The notes under the pieces: generated by a model | Seen by the model: the letters and a program-made list of their open reading frames with translations, nothing else | What the model was told of the DNA's origin: nothing | The model's database searches: none | Translations under genes and position numbers: made by a program | In this document: piece after piece, positions 1-8,675 of the stretch | Layout: every line of letters starts with the position of its first letter | Position numbering within the stretch: the stretch's first letter is position 1 | Assembly: GCA_965221555.1 (NCBI GenBank) | Contig: OZ244895.1 | Coordinates: forward strand, 2,914,001-2,978,000 | From: JAJEAD01 sp965221555 | Lineage (GTDB): Bacteria > Pseudomonadota > Gammaproteobacteria > HK1 | Direction: 5' to 3' | Length of the DNA stretch: 64,000 nucleotides

Positions 1-1
1 C

Positions 2-136
2 TACCTTGTCCGCGACGGCGCACTCCAGACCGGCGACGAGCGCGACATCGTGCGCCGCGGCGCGGCCGCGGTCGAGAAACTCTGGCGCGAGGCCCGCGCC
101 CTGGGCCTCATGGACGAGCACTGGCAGGTCGCCTGA
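2..136 (+). CDS. C-terminal fragment of a probable amidohydrolase (cut by window edge)
   Basis: Only the last 44 residues of a plus-strand gene lie in the window, ending at TGA 134-136. The segment reads like the C-terminal tail of TRZ/ATZ-type amidohydrolases: a short beta strand ('YLVRDGALQTGD') that closes the composite domain, followed by an amphipathic helix rich in Arg, Ala and Trp ('AAVEKLWREARALG'). The nearby full amidohydrolases at 1705 and 12161 show this family is common here. The catalytic part is outside the window, so the family call rests on the tail alone and the substrate cannot be stated. Confidence 0.45.
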   Translation, partial: YLVRDGALQTGDERDIVRRGAAAVEKLWREARALGLMDEHWQVA

Positions 137-310
137 GAGCCCGACCCGGCCGCCTCTTCCCGGCGCCGGCCTGCCGAAGCCATCTTCCCGTATCGCGGCG
201 CAAGGGCGACCCGGCCGCTCACTGGAGTTTCACCGCGGTACCACTCACGGTGACCATGAGCATCGACTTGCTGCCGCTTCCCAGGTGCTCGTAGTCGAGG
301 TCCACTCCGA

Positions 311-1420
311 CTACCGCCCCGGTTCGGTGTAGGGCGCGGGGGGCTCCACGCCGTTGAGGCGCCAGTTGAGGTAATGGCCGAAGTCCGCCACGACCCGCTC
401 CATGGGCACGAGGCGCCCGGGGACGAAGTCGCCGGTGTAGCCACGCTGGACGCGCTCGCAGATCGCCTTGTCCTCGGGCAGGAAGTCCGGTTGCGTGTAT
501 GCGGCGGCCTTGCCGAGGGTCCTGGCCATCCACTTGCCGAGACGGCCCCGGGGAGCGGCGGCTTCCTGGCGTGATGCGAAGGCGCCGCCGGTGTGGACGG
601 CGCACCGGTGCGTTCCCATCGGGCGCACCGAGAGCCAGACGAAGGATTCCCGCGTGATGGCGCCGACGAAGCCCGGCGGCAGGCTGACGAGCGAGTAGTC
701 TTCGTGACCGTGGTAGGTTCCGCCGGTGACGCTCGCCCGCGCCGATCCCGCGACGTAGTAGGTGCCCCGGGTAGGCGTGTACGGTTCCAGCGTCTTGGGA
801 TGCACCTTGAACAGATGGTAGCTCTCCATCGCGTTCATGACGGCGACCTTCCAGTTGCACTCCCAGGTGTCCGTCGCCTCGATAGTCGGATCGTGACGCC
901 ACTGGTGGATGCCTCGCGCGGTCACGTGGGGTTCGATCGCCGCGAAGCCTTCGGCAAGCGGCTCGACATCGGGATTGAGGCTTACGAACACGAGGCCGTG
1001 CCACGACTCGACCCGGTATGCGGGAAGGCAGTGCGCCGTCCAGTCGAGCGCGTCCTTTGGCGCGAAGGGCACCGCGGTCAGCCGCCCGGCGTCGTCGTAT
1101 GTCCAGGCGTGGTAGGGGCACTGGATGCGTCGGTCGTTGGTCGGCCCTTCGACGAGCAGGGTGCCGCGGTGGGCGCACAGATTCGACAGTGCCGCCAGCT
1201 CCCCCGCCTGGTTGCGCAGCAGCAGCACCGGCTGGTCACCGATCACGAGGGGAAGCTGGTCACCGGGCGCGGGGAGTGCATCCACCGTGGTCGCGAAGAC
1301 CCAGTCTCCGTGCCAGATTCTCTCCTTCTCTGCTGCCAGCCACTCCGGGTCCCGGTACGCGGCGGCGGGCAGCGCTCGGGCGGGATCCAGAGGCAGTGGG
1401 CCGGCTGCCGCGTACGCCAT
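311..1420 (-). CDS. Rieske non-heme iron oxygenase, alpha-subunit type
   Basis: This is a 369-residue aromatic ring-hydroxylating or N-demethylating type oxygenase. The Rieske [2Fe-2S] site is visible as Cys82-x-His84 and Cys101-x2-His104 ('CAHRG', 'CPYHAW'). The mononuclear iron site follows at about residues 196-207 ('NAMESYHLFKVH'), matching the family pattern N-x2-E-x-Y-H-x4-H. The family uses electrons from a separate reductase to hydroxylate aromatic rings or oxidatively demethylate amines. No ferredoxin or reductase gene is adjacent. The ATG at 1420 has no good ribosome site. A better one lies upstream in another reading frame (see 1426-1536), so the true N-terminus may be longer and the gene may be frameshifted. 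It is divergent from the amidohydrolase at 1705. Confidence 0.85.
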   Translation of the reverse strand: MAYAAAGPLPLDPARALPAAAYRDPEWLAAEKERIWHGDWVFATTVDALPAPGDQLPLVIGDQPVLLLRNQAGELAALSNLCAHRGTLLVEGPTNDRRIQCPYHAWTYDDAGRLTAVPFAPKDALDWTAHCLPAYRVESWHGLVFVSLNPDVEPLAEGFAAIEPHVTARGIHQWRHDPTIEATDTWECNWKVAVMNAMESYHLFKVHPKTLEPYTPTRGTYYVAGSARASVTGGTYHGHEDYSLVSLPPGFVGAITRESFVWLSVRPMGTHRCAVHTGGAFASRQEAAAPRGRLGKWMARTLGKAAAYTQPDFLPEDKAICERVQRGYTGDFVPGRLVPMERVVADFGHYLNWRLNGVEPPAPYTEPGR

Positions 1421-1425
1421 CCCGG

Positions 1426-1536
1426 TCAACCGGTACCGACCGCGCGCGCGGGAGCATCCGTCCCCCGCTTCACGGTGCGCATGAACGGAATCGAATTGTC
1501 GCGACGGGCGAGTGCCGCACGGGTCTCGGGATTCAT
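1426..1536 (-). other. 36-codon ORF with strong ribosome site; likely displaced N-terminus of the Rieske oxygenase
   Basis: The ORF starts at ATG 1536, four bases after a GGGGAGG ribosome site, and ends at a TGA just before the oxygenase ATG at 1420. It encodes 'MNPETRAALARRDNSIPF' and continues to 'RAVGTG'. A start of the type M-x-P-E-T-R-x-A-L-A-R-R is typical for Rieske alpha-type proteins. The downstream oxygenase ORF is in a different frame and lacks its own ribosome site. The simplest reading is a one-base indel, real or a sequencing error, separating the original start from the body of the protein. The other reading is a short leader peptide coupled to the oxygenase by translation. Confidence 0.5.
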
Positions 1537-1704
1537 TGCGCCTCCCCGGCAGGGCCGAGCGCGTGGTACGAAACGAAGGCCATGATTCGACTTCCCCGCG
1601 GTGCGCGCAAGTGTCAGGGAAAGCCTGGGCACTAGACCGGGCGGTGTCCCTCGTCGAGGATGGGCATGGACTATGAGGCAAACTCACCTTCAGGAGGCGG
1701 AATC

Positions 1705-3138
1705 ATGAGCGGCAGCAGTACAACGGTCATCCGCGATGCGGCGTGGATCGCGGCCTGGGACGGGCACCGGCACCGCTACCTGCGCGACGGCGATGTCGCC
1801 TTCACCGATGACCGCATCGTGCACGTCGGCGGCCGTTACGACGGGCCCTGCGACCTGCGCATCGACGGTGCGCGGCGCTTCGTGATGCCGGGCCTCGTCA
1901 ACATCCACTCTCATCCCCACACCGAGCCCGCCAACAAGGGGGTAAGGGAAGATCACGGTGTCCCCGAGATGTTCGACACCGGGCTCTACGAGCGCTCCTG
2001 TGCCTTCTTCCTCGATGAGCCCGGCCGACAGGCCGCGATGGAGATGTCCTACGCGGAGCTGCTGCTTGGCGGCGTCACCACGGTGGCGGATCTCTCGAGT
2101 CAGGTGGAGGGGTGGCTTGATCTGGCGGGCCGCAGCGGACTCCGGGTCTACGTCGGTCCCTTCTTCGCCGACGCCTTCTGGAAGCTTGAAAACCAGCACG
2201 AGCTCCACTTCGACTGGGACGAGGCACGCGGCCGGCGCTACTTCGACGAAGCGCTGCGCACCATGGACCGCGCGGAGCAGCACCCGAGCGGTCGGCTCCG
2301 AGGCATCGTCTATCCCGGCCAGATCGAGACCTGCTCGGAGGAGACTTTGCGCGACGCGGCCGCCCACGCGCGCGAGACGGGACGCCCCCTCACGACCCAC
2401 ATCTCGCAGTCGAGGCTCGAGTTCCAGGAGGTAGTGCGCCGCCACGGCAAGACCCCGCTCGAATATGCACAAGACATAGGCTTCCTCGGCCCCGACGCCA
2501 TCCTCGGACACGCGCTCTTCATCGACGAGCACCCGGACATCCGGTGGCGCGGCGCGAGGGACCTCGATCGGCTGGCCGACTCCGGGGCATCCGTGGCGCA
2601 CTGCCCTTCACCCTTCGCCCGCTACGGCCAGGCGATGACCCACTTCGGCCGCTACCGCGCGCGCGGGATCAACATGGGCCTGGGGACCGATGTCGCCCCC
2701 CACAGTCTGGTCGAGGAGATGCGCCTCGCCATCGTGCTCGCCCGGGTAATGGCGGGCAGTATCGCTGCGATCGATACCGAGGAGATGTTCCGCGCCGCCA
2801 CGGTGGGAGGGGCCGGCGCCCTCGGGCGCGACGACCTCGGGCGGCTCGCGCCGGGGGCGAAGGCGGACCTCGTGCTCCTCGATCTCGACCATCCCGCGAT
2901 GCGGCCCGCGCGCGATCCCCTTCGGACCTTCGTGTTCGCGGCGGCGGATCGGGCGGTGCGCGAGGTCTTCGTCGATGGAAATCCGGTTGTCTACGACGGC
3001 AGGCCCCTGCACCTCGACCCGGCGCGGGCTGGCGCCCAGCTCGAGGAGTCCCAGGCCCGGATGCTCGCCGACGCGCCCCGGCACGACTTTCTCGGGCGCA
3101 GCGCCGACGCGATCGCCCCTCGTTCGCTGCCCCAATAA
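1705..3138 (+). CDS. TRZ/ATZ-family amidohydrolase
   Basis: This is a 477-residue metal-dependent hydrolase of the amidohydrolase superfamily that hydrolyses C-N or C-Cl bonds of ring or amidine compounds. Visible metal and catalytic elements are HxH at residues 68-70 ('NIHSHPHTEP'), a His in 'TTHISQSR', a His in 'ILGHALFIDEHP', and the late Asp in 'GLGTDVAPHS'. N- and C-terminal strands form the usual small composite beta domain. The ATG at 1705 is preceded by AGGAGG at 1692-1697, which decides this start over an in-frame GTG upstream. The gene diverges from the Rieske oxygenase and may share a pathway with it. The substrate is not predictable from sequence. Confidence 0.88.
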   Translation: MSGSSTTVIRDAAWIAAWDGHRHRYLRDGDVAFTDDRIVHVGGRYDGPCDLRIDGARRFVMPGLVNIHSHPHTEPANKGVREDHGVPEMFDTGLYERSCAFFLDEPGRQAAMEMSYAELLLGGVTTVADLSSQVEGWLDLAGRSGLRVYVGPFFADAFWKLENQHELHFDWDEARGRRYFDEALRTMDRAEQHPSGRLRGIVYPGQIETCSEETLRDAAAHARETGRPLTTHISQSRLEFQEVVRRHGKTPLEYAQDIGFLGPDAILGHALFIDEHPDIRWRGARDLDRLADSGASVAHCPSPFARYGQAMTHFGRYRARGINMGLGTDVAPHSLVEEMRLAIVLARVMAGSIAAIDTEEMFRAATVGGAGALGRDDLGRLAPGAKADLVLLDLDHPAMRPARDPLRTFVFAAADRAVREVFVDGNPVVYDGRPLHLDPARAGAQLEESQARMLADAPRHDFLGRSADAIAPRSLPQ

Positions 3139-3187
3139 CCAGCCCCATGGAGGCGCGGGTGTTGCTCCGTGGCGCCGCGGCGCCCGC

Positions 3188-4126
3188 TCACGAGCGAAAG
3201 CGCGGCATCACCTCCTCGGCGAAGCGCCCGAGCGCGGCCGGCACCGCGTCGATCGGGCAGGCGAGATTGAGCACGAATTGGGTCACGCCGACGTCCCGGT
3301 AGGCCGCGATGGTCGCGGCGCAGGCGTCCGGGTCGCCGAAGGCGAAGCGTCCGTCGTCGGCGAGGCTCACCGGGTGTCCATAGCGCGCCGCAAGGTTGCG
3401 CTCGGCGTCGGCGTGGGCAGCGGACGGATCGGCGTCGACGCAGTGACAGTAGAGGTGCAGGGCTCGGGTGATCGCGTCGGGGTTACGCCCCGCCTCGCGC
3501 GCGTGGTGCTCGATCCGGCGCCAGCGCCGCGCGTAGTCGGCAGGCCCCGCCGCGACCGGTACGAAGCCGTCCCCGACCCGGCCCGCGCGCCGCAGCATGC
3601 CCTCGGCGTCGCCGCCGGCCCAGATCGGCGGATGCGGGCGCTGGTGCGGCCGCGGCGCGATGGCCATCGCGTCAAGCGAGAAGAATCGCCCATTGCAGGT
3701 GACGGGCTCGCCACGCCACAGCGCGATCATCACGTCGAGGTACTCGTCGCAGCGCGCCCCCCGGGTGCGCGCATCCGTGTTGGTGATGTCGTAGGCGCCA
3801 CGGTCGGCCATCCCGGAGGCCCCCACCCCGATCCCGAACACGAAGCGCCCGCCCGAGAGGATGTCCAGCGTCGCCACCTCCTTGGCCAGCAGCGTGGGGT
3901 TGCGCAACGGCACCAGTACCACACAGCTCCCGATGCGGATCCGCTCCGCCGCGAGCGCCATCGCGCCGAGCGCGAGGAAGGGATCGAGGGCGGGCTGGGT
4001 GCTTGCCGGCCCCTCCCCCATCCAGGCCGAGTCGAAGCCCGAGGCCTGGAGCATTGCCGCGAACTCGCCCGGACCGATGTGGGGGTAGAAGCGGCTGAAC
4101 ATGACACCGAACTCGATACGCGCCAT
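3188..4126 (-). CDS. LLM-class flavin-dependent oxidoreductase (luciferase-like)
   Basis: This is a 312-residue TIM-barrel flavin monooxygenase of the bacterial luciferase family, using FMNH2 or F420. Diagnostic segments are the N-terminal strand with Phe/His ('FGVMFSRFYPHIG'), the conserved block 'IRIGSCVVLVPLRNPTLLAKEVATLD', 'FGIGVGASG' for flavin phosphate binding, and 'PPIWAGGDAEGMLRRAGRVGDGF'. The start at 4126 has a GGAGGA site about nine bases upstream; an ORF open to 4357 is not used. The gene stands alone between convergent and divergent neighbours. Family members desulfonate, epoxidise or hydroxylate small catabolic substrates. The cofactor cannot be told from sequence. Confidence 0.87.
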   Translation of the reverse strand: MARIEFGVMFSRFYPHIGPGEFAAMLQASGFDSAWMGEGPASTQPALDPFLALGAMALAAERIRIGSCVVLVPLRNPTLLAKEVATLDILSGGRFVFGIGVGASGMADRGAYDITNTDARTRGARCDEYLDVMIALWRGEPVTCNGRFFSLDAMAIAPRPHQRPHPPIWAGGDAEGMLRRAGRVGDGFVPVAAGPADYARRWRRIEHHAREAGRNPDAITRALHLYCHCVDADPSAAHADAERNLAARYGHPVSLADDGRFAFGDPDACAATIAAYRDVGVTQFVLNLACPIDAVPAALGRFAEEVMPRFRS

Positions 4127-4401
4127 CGTCAAATTTCCTCCGGATCGGGGGTACGCGCCGCGAGAACCGGGCGGCTGCCGACCCGCCCGCCGGGAGCCAT
4201 GATCCGCCGACGCCCGCCCTCCCGCCGCTTCGAGGGGGCGGTCCGGCGAGGGTCCGGCCCTCGCTCGTACCGTCCCTCCCGCGCGCGGCGCCAAGCCTAC
4301 CAGCCGGGACCGCGCGCGATACAATCGTTCGCTCGGACCAGAGACCGCGCTGCACACGCTCCGCGGTGCCTGACGCCAGGACCTCGACCGGAGGACACGC
4401 C

Positions 4402-5673
4402 TTGAACCTGCACGAAGCCATCGAGCATCCCGTCGCGACGGAAAACGAGAGCGCCAGTTCGCCCTACGTGCCTTCCCTTCAGCTCACCACCGGGCAGCCC
4501 CCGCCCATCGCGGCGAACGACGGGCTCTCCTTCATGGCCTTCGATCGGGACGGGGACGGGGGAAGCGGCGCGGCGCTCGAGGTGGCGCTCAAGGACATCG
4601 GTGAAGGGCATCTGCAGCAGTTCATCGACTGGATGAGCAACGCGCCGCCCGGTCCCATCGAAACCAGATGGGGACCCGGCTTTCGCAAGTACGAGGAATG
4701 CGTCGCTTACATCCGGGAGCAGAACATCGAAGTCCCGGAAGGCGGCGTGGCGTTGCCGCTGCGCTACTCCGTCTACGAACGGCCCTCCTACTCCGTGGTG
4801 TCCTCCAACGCGCTGTGGCGGGACCCGGAGCGTCCGGAGGAGTCGAAGCAGTTGCGCGAGGACTACTACGGCATTCGCGCGCTGTACTTCCCGCAGGTGC
4901 TGCGCGACGCGCGCCGCATCGGCGAGTACTACCCCGGCCTCGCCGTCGACAGCCCCGAATGCATGGACCGGCTCGGGCTCTCGATGGCCCATCTTGAGTC
5001 CAAGTGCACGAATTTCTACGACTCGGCGGAGGTGCAGCGCGTTTATTACCCCGAGATCGAGAAGCTGCTGCTTGAATTCTTCCCGGACGCCACCGACGCG
5101 CTCGTCTACAACCACGATGTCTTCGACAAGGACTACCAGGGCGACCGCACCGAAGACCAGGACGCCAAGAACCCGGGCGTCAACTCGCGCTACGTCAACC
5201 TCGTGCACAACGACCTGAACGACAACAGCGGCCGAGTGCGCTGCCGCGAGCTGCTGACGAAGAATCTGCGCAACTTCGGGCGCGAGCAGCACTACAGCGA
5301 CGCGGAGGCCGACGCGAAGATGTCGCGGCGCTTCATGTCGCTGAACCTCGCCAAGCCCATGGAGACCGTGCGCCAGTATCCCTTCGTGCTCTGCGCCTGG
5401 CCCTCCTTCGCCGACCAGCCCTACATCACCAACTACCGCATCTACGACGACCGCGTCGGCGAGACTACCCGCTTCACCTACCGCCCCGAGCACGAGTGGT
5501 ACTGGATTCCGCAGCAGACTCCGACCGAGGTCTCGATGCTCAAGTGTTACGACTCGGTCACCGACGGTTCCGTCTCACGCTGGTCCTTCCACAGCGCCTG
5601 CATCGACCCCACCACCCCCCTCGACGCACCGTGCCGCAAGAACGTGGTGGTGCGCACCTACGTCTTCTTCTGA
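4402..5673 (+). CDS. CmcJ/NvfI-family oxygenase
   Basis: This 423-residue protein resembles the family that includes cephamycin CmcJ, fungal NvfI and GA4-desaturase-like proteins, which are mostly Fe(II)/2-oxoglutarate-type oxygenases. Support comes from 'VNLVHNDLNDNSGR' (a His-x-Asp-like pair), 'LCAWPSFADQPYITNYRIYD', and the C-terminal block 'MLKCYDSVTDGSVSRWSFHSACID' ending in 'VVVRTYVFF', where the family has its second His and Arg. The start is chosen at TTG 4402 because CGGAGGA lies six bases upstream; an in-frame GTG at 4366 lacks such a site. The TGA stop at 5671-5673 coincides with the first bases of a repeat end. The N-terminal 90 residues are not typical of the family core. The product is unknown. 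Confidence 0.72.
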   Translation: MNLHEAIEHPVATENESASSPYVPSLQLTTGQPPPIAANDGLSFMAFDRDGDGGSGAALEVALKDIGEGHLQQFIDWMSNAPPGPIETRWGPGFRKYEECVAYIREQNIEVPEGGVALPLRYSVYERPSYSVVSSNALWRDPERPEESKQLREDYYGIRALYFPQVLRDARRIGEYYPGLAVDSPECMDRLGLSMAHLESKCTNFYDSAEVQRVYYPEIEKLLLEFFPDATDALVYNHDVFDKDYQGDRTEDQDAKNPGVNSRYVNLVHNDLNDNSGRVRCRELLTKNLRNFGREQHYSDAEADAKMSRRFMSLNLAKPMETVRQYPFVLCAWPSFADQPYITNYRIYDDRVGETTRFTYRPEHEWYWIPQQTPTEVSMLKCYDSVTDGSVSRWSFHSACIDPTTPLDAPCRKNVVVRTYVFF

Positions 5674-5967
5674 CTCGATGCGCGTCGAGGAATTCTCCCG
5701 GGAGTTTTTCGAGGATGTCGTGATCGCGGGGCGTGCAGACTGAAAGACGCGAAGCAGCGAGCGGGAAACAGACGAAGCGCCGCAAGTGCGGACTTCCCTG
5801 CGAGCGGGCAACCCACGGATGGCGTGCCTGGAAGGGAGGCTCCGCCCAATGATTGTGCAGCGATGCGGTTAGCCGACACGAAGTCGTTGCGGCGCGACGG
5901 AGTACGGTCCACAACCGCGGGCATGTTGGCGTGCGCCAGTTGAGAAGTCGGTGGAATTTGCGGGCTG
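5671..5967 (+). mobile_element. MITE, long form, with degenerate left end
   Basis: This 297-bp intergenic element fills most of the gap between 5673 and 6008. Its right part ('GCCGACACGAAGTCGTTG', then 'GTTGAGAAGTCGGTGGAATT') aligns with the other long copies at 25579 and 27716. The left part has 'GATGTCGTGATCGCGGGG' and 'AGACTGAAAGACGC', as in the short copies. The left inverted end is degenerate and starts with the TGA stop of the preceding gene. The remaining 40 bases before 6008 show no other feature. Confidence 0.75.
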
Positions 5968-6007
5968 GACAGATGACCGGTTCAGAGGCTGATCGGGTTC
6001 ACTCAAT

Positions 6008-7246
6008 GTGGGGCCAAGGGGGATTGCGCTGAACGACGAGGCGAGGCCGCATCCGGGCGGGAAGGCCGAAGCGCGCGGAGAGGAGGCGTCTTCCGACTCC
6101 GAGACCGACGGCGCTTCCGACTTCGCGGCCGACTCCGCGCCCGGCGGCGCGACTCGGGCGGAGCTCGTCCTGCCGAGTCGCGACCTGCTCGCGGATCTTG
6201 CCTTCTTTCGCGAACGGCTCGGATTCCGCCTCGATGCCATCTTTCCCGCCGACGACCCCGCGCAGGCGGCGCTCTCGGGGCACGGCATCCGGATTCGGCT
6301 CGAGCGCGGCGCCGCCCACCCTCCCGGCCAGATCCGGCTCCGCTGCGAGAACCCGGACGCTCTCGGAGAGGGCATGCGGGAGCTTCGCGCCCCCAACGGC
6401 ACCCGCATCGAGATCCGCGGCCACCTCACCGGCCCGGCGCGCCCGCCCACCCGGCACGCCCTGGTGGTGCAATGCCAGGACGCGGACGGCGGCGGGTGGG
6501 GGATGGGCCGCGCCGGCATGCTCTACCGAGACCTCGTTCCGGGGCGCCTCGGCGGCGCAATCATCGCCTCGCACATCCGTATCCCGAATGCGGGGCCGGT
6601 GCCCGACGACGTGCACTACCACATCGCCGCCTTCCAGCTCATCTACTGCTACCGGGGCTGGGTGGACCTCGTATACGAGGATCAGGGCCCGCCCTTCCGC
6701 CTCGAATCCGGGGACTGCCTCATTCAGCCCCCGCGGATCCGCCACCGGGTGCTCGAGTCGTCCGCCGGCCTGGAGGTGATCGAAGTCGCGACCCCGGCCG
6801 ATCACCTCACCGCGTTCGACCATGCGCTCACCCTCCCCACCGGGCGCCTGCGCCCGGATCGAGACTTCGGCGGGCAGCGCTTCCATCGCCACGCCGCGCG
6901 CGACGCGCGGTGGCGGGCGGGCCGCCTCCCCGGCTTCGCGGCCTGCGATACCGGAATCGCCGCCGCGACCGGCGGGGTGGCGAACGCGCGGGTCGCCCGA
7001 CGCGAAGACGGCGGCGGCAACGGCGCGCAGTCGAGCCATGACGCGGACATCCTCTTCACCTTCGTCCTGGCCGGAAGGATGACGCTGCGGGCGCAAGGAG
7101 AAGAGGCCTTAAACCTCCGCGCGGGGGACGCCTTCGTGCTGCCACCGGGGCTTCGCGCCGCCTACGATCGCTGCAGCGCCGATCTCGAGTTGCTGGAGGT
7201 TTCCCTGCCCGGCGTATTCCGGACCACCCTCCACCGCGGTGCCTGA
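6008..7246 (+). CDS. VOC (glyoxalase-like) and cupin fusion protein
   Basis: This is a 412-residue protein. Residues about 50-150 look like a VOC domain: 'ELVLPSRDLLADLAFFRERLGF' with a following 'GHGIRIRLERG' strand and 'PNGTRIEIRG'. Two cupin domains follow. The first, around 200-260, has 'VPDDVHYHIAAFQLIYCYRG' and 'LESGDCLIQPPRIRHRV', which contain His residues suited to bind a metal. The second, around 340-405, has 'ILFTFVLAGRMTLRAQGE' and 'LRAGDAFVLPPG' but few His. Fusion of all three beta-barrel folds is unusual. It sits 90 bases upstream of kynureninase and may belong to tryptophan or aromatic catabolism, but that is inference. The GTG at 6008 is uncertain; GGGGGA further on could serve a CTG at 6031. 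Confidence 0.6.
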   Translation: MGPRGIALNDEARPHPGGKAEARGEEASSDSETDGASDFAADSAPGGATRAELVLPSRDLLADLAFFRERLGFRLDAIFPADDPAQAALSGHGIRIRLERGAAHPPGQIRLRCENPDALGEGMRELRAPNGTRIEIRGHLTGPARPPTRHALVVQCQDADGGGWGMGRAGMLYRDLVPGRLGGAIIASHIRIPNAGPVPDDVHYHIAAFQLIYCYRGWVDLVYEDQGPPFRLESGDCLIQPPRIRHRVLESSAGLEVIEVATPADHLTAFDHALTLPTGRLRPDRDFGGQRFHRHAARDARWRAGRLPGFAACDTGIAAATGGVANARVARREDGGGNGAQSSHDADILFTFVLAGRMTLRAQGEEALNLRAGDAFVLPPGLRAAYDRCSADLELLEVSLPGVFRTTLHRGA

Positions 7247-7319
7247 CGCCACTCCCGTGCGCATCCACCTCCTTCGAGACCACCCTTCACCGGAGCCCCT
7301 GATGCCGCTCCCGCGCACC
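7222..7319 (+). repeat. Imperfect 42-bp direct repeat at the 3' end of the cupin gene
   Basis: The first copy starts at 7222 (GACCACCCTCCACCGCGGTG) and the second at 7278 (GACCACCCTTCACCGGAGCC). They share most of 42 positions at a 56-base period. The first copy covers the stop codon of the VOC-cupin gene; the second lies in the leader of kynureninase. This looks like a local duplication of the gene end and leaves the second stop codon unused. Confidence 0.6.
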
Positions 7320-7336
7320 AAAGGCCACCCCCGCCG

Positions 7337-8494
7337 ATGAGCGACTTCGCCCGCACCAAGGCCCTCTTCCACCTCCCGGAGGGCGTCGTCTATCTCGACG
7401 GCAACTCGCTCGGCCCGCTGCCGCTCGCAGCGCGCGAGCGCGTCGCCCGCCTGCTCCGCGAGGAATGGGGCGGGATGCTGATCCGCGGCTGGAACGAGGC
7501 GGGCTGGATGGATGCCCCGGCGCGAATTGGCGATCGCGTCGGTCGCCTCATCGGCGCCGCGCCCGGCACGGTGGTGATGGGCGACACTCTCTCCATCAAG
7601 GTGTACCAGGCGCTCGCGGCCGCCATGGAGCTAAGGCCGAAGCGGCGGGTGATCCTCTCCGATCACGGCAACTTCCCCTCCGACCTCCACATCGCGAAGG
7701 GGCTGTTGCGCAGCCTCGGCCGCGGCCACGAGCTGCGCCTGGTGGCGCCGGAGGCGGTGGAGGAGGCCCTCGACGAACACGTCGCGGCGCTGATGCTGAC
7801 CGAGGTGGACTACCGCACCGGGCGCCTCCACGACATGGCCGGCCTGACCCGGGCCGCGCACGCGGTCGGAGCCCTGACGATCTGGGACCTCGCCCATTCC
7901 GCGGGCGCGCTGCCCATCGACCTCGAAGGGACCGTAGCCGACTTCGCGGTCGGCTGCACCTACAAGTACCTCAACGGTGGACCGGGTGCGCCCGCCTTCA
8001 TCTACGTCGCCGGGCGGCACATCGAGCGGGTGCGCCCCGCCCTGTCCGGGTGGCTCGGGCACGAGGCCCCCTTCGCCTTCGACCCCGACTACCGCCCCGG
8101 TCCCGGCATCGCCCGCATGCGGGTGGGCACGCCCCCCGTTCTCGGCCTCGCCGCCCTCGACGCGGCGCTGGACGCCTTCGAGGAGGTGTCGATCGACGAC
8201 GTGAGGGCGAGATCGGTGGAGCTCTCCGAGCTCTTCATCGCCGAGGTCGAGCAGCGCTGCCCTGAATTCGAGCTGGCAAGCCCCCGCGCTCCCGCCGAAC
8301 GAGGCTCGCAGGTGTCGCTGCGATATGCGCACGCCCGCCCCTTCATGGAGGCGCTCATGGAGCGCGGCGTCATCGGGGATTTCCGTCCTCCGGACCTGAT
8401 GCGCTTCGGGATCGCGCCGCTCTATCTCGACGCCGGCGACATCGTCCAGGCCACCGACGTCATGGAGGAAATAGCTCGCGGTGGGCGGGCTTAG
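7337..8494 (+). CDS. kynU: Kynureninase
   Basis: This is a 385-residue fold-type I PLP enzyme that cleaves L-kynurenine or 3-hydroxykynurenine to anthranilate or 3-hydroxyanthranilate plus alanine. Typical segments are 'YLDGNSLGPLP' at the N-terminus, 'WNEAGWMDAPARIGDRVG', 'HGNFPSDLHIA', 'DLAHSAGALPIDL' with the PLP-ring Asp and His, and 'GCTYKYLNGGPGAPAFIYV' with the Schiff-base Lys. Length is normal for a bacterial kynureninase. No tryptophan dioxygenase or kynurenine formamidase is adjacent, so the enzyme may act on imported kynurenine. The TAG stop (8492-8494) is the first triplet of a MITE end, so the insertion set the gene's 3' end. Confidence 0.92.
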   Translation: MSDFARTKALFHLPEGVVYLDGNSLGPLPLAARERVARLLREEWGGMLIRGWNEAGWMDAPARIGDRVGRLIGAAPGTVVMGDTLSIKVYQALAAAMELRPKRRVILSDHGNFPSDLHIAKGLLRSLGRGHELRLVAPEAVEEALDEHVAALMLTEVDYRTGRLHDMAGLTRAAHAVGALTIWDLAHSAGALPIDLEGTVADFAVGCTYKYLNGGPGAPAFIYVAGRHIERVRPALSGWLGHEAPFAFDPDYRPGPGIARMRVGTPPVLGLAALDAALDAFEEVSIDDVRARSVELSELFIAEVEQRCPEFELASPRAPAERGSQVSLRYAHARPFMEALMERGVIGDFRPPDLMRFGIAPLYLDAGDIVQATDVMEEIARGGRA

Positions 8495-8675
8495 CCCGGA
8501 TGTTTCACCGATTTTCGGCCGCTTCGGACGCAAAGATGCCGTGATAGCAGGAAGCACGCACCGAAAGACGCTGAAGTCGTAGCCGACACTACGTCGAAGC
8601 GGCTTGAGGGATTACGGCCCGCTGACGCGAGCATATTGGCGTCCGCAATAGAAAATCGGTGAGATGTCCTGGTCA
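8492..8675 (+). mobile_element. MITE, short form, between convergent kynU and methyltransferase genes
   Basis: This 184-bp element has inverted ends: left TTAGCCCGGATGTTTCACCG and right, read on the minus strand, TGACCAGGACATCTCACCGA. Its core (GATGCCGTGATAGCAGGAAG, GTAGCCGACACTACGTCGAA) matches the copy at 58135 closely. Both ends provide stop codons: TAG for kynU on the plus strand and TGA for the methyltransferase on the minus strand. No coding capacity is seen. Confidence 0.85.

Noticed and set aside
593..1585. Long plus-strand ORF opposite the Rieske oxygenase
   Set aside because: It is a GC-rich antisense frame with Arg/Gly/His-rich composition and no domain; the minus strand holds the recognisable enzyme.
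4366..4401. GTG start for the CmcJ/NvfI-type gene
   Set aside because: It has no ribosome site, whereas TTG 4402 is preceded by CGGAGGA at the right distance.
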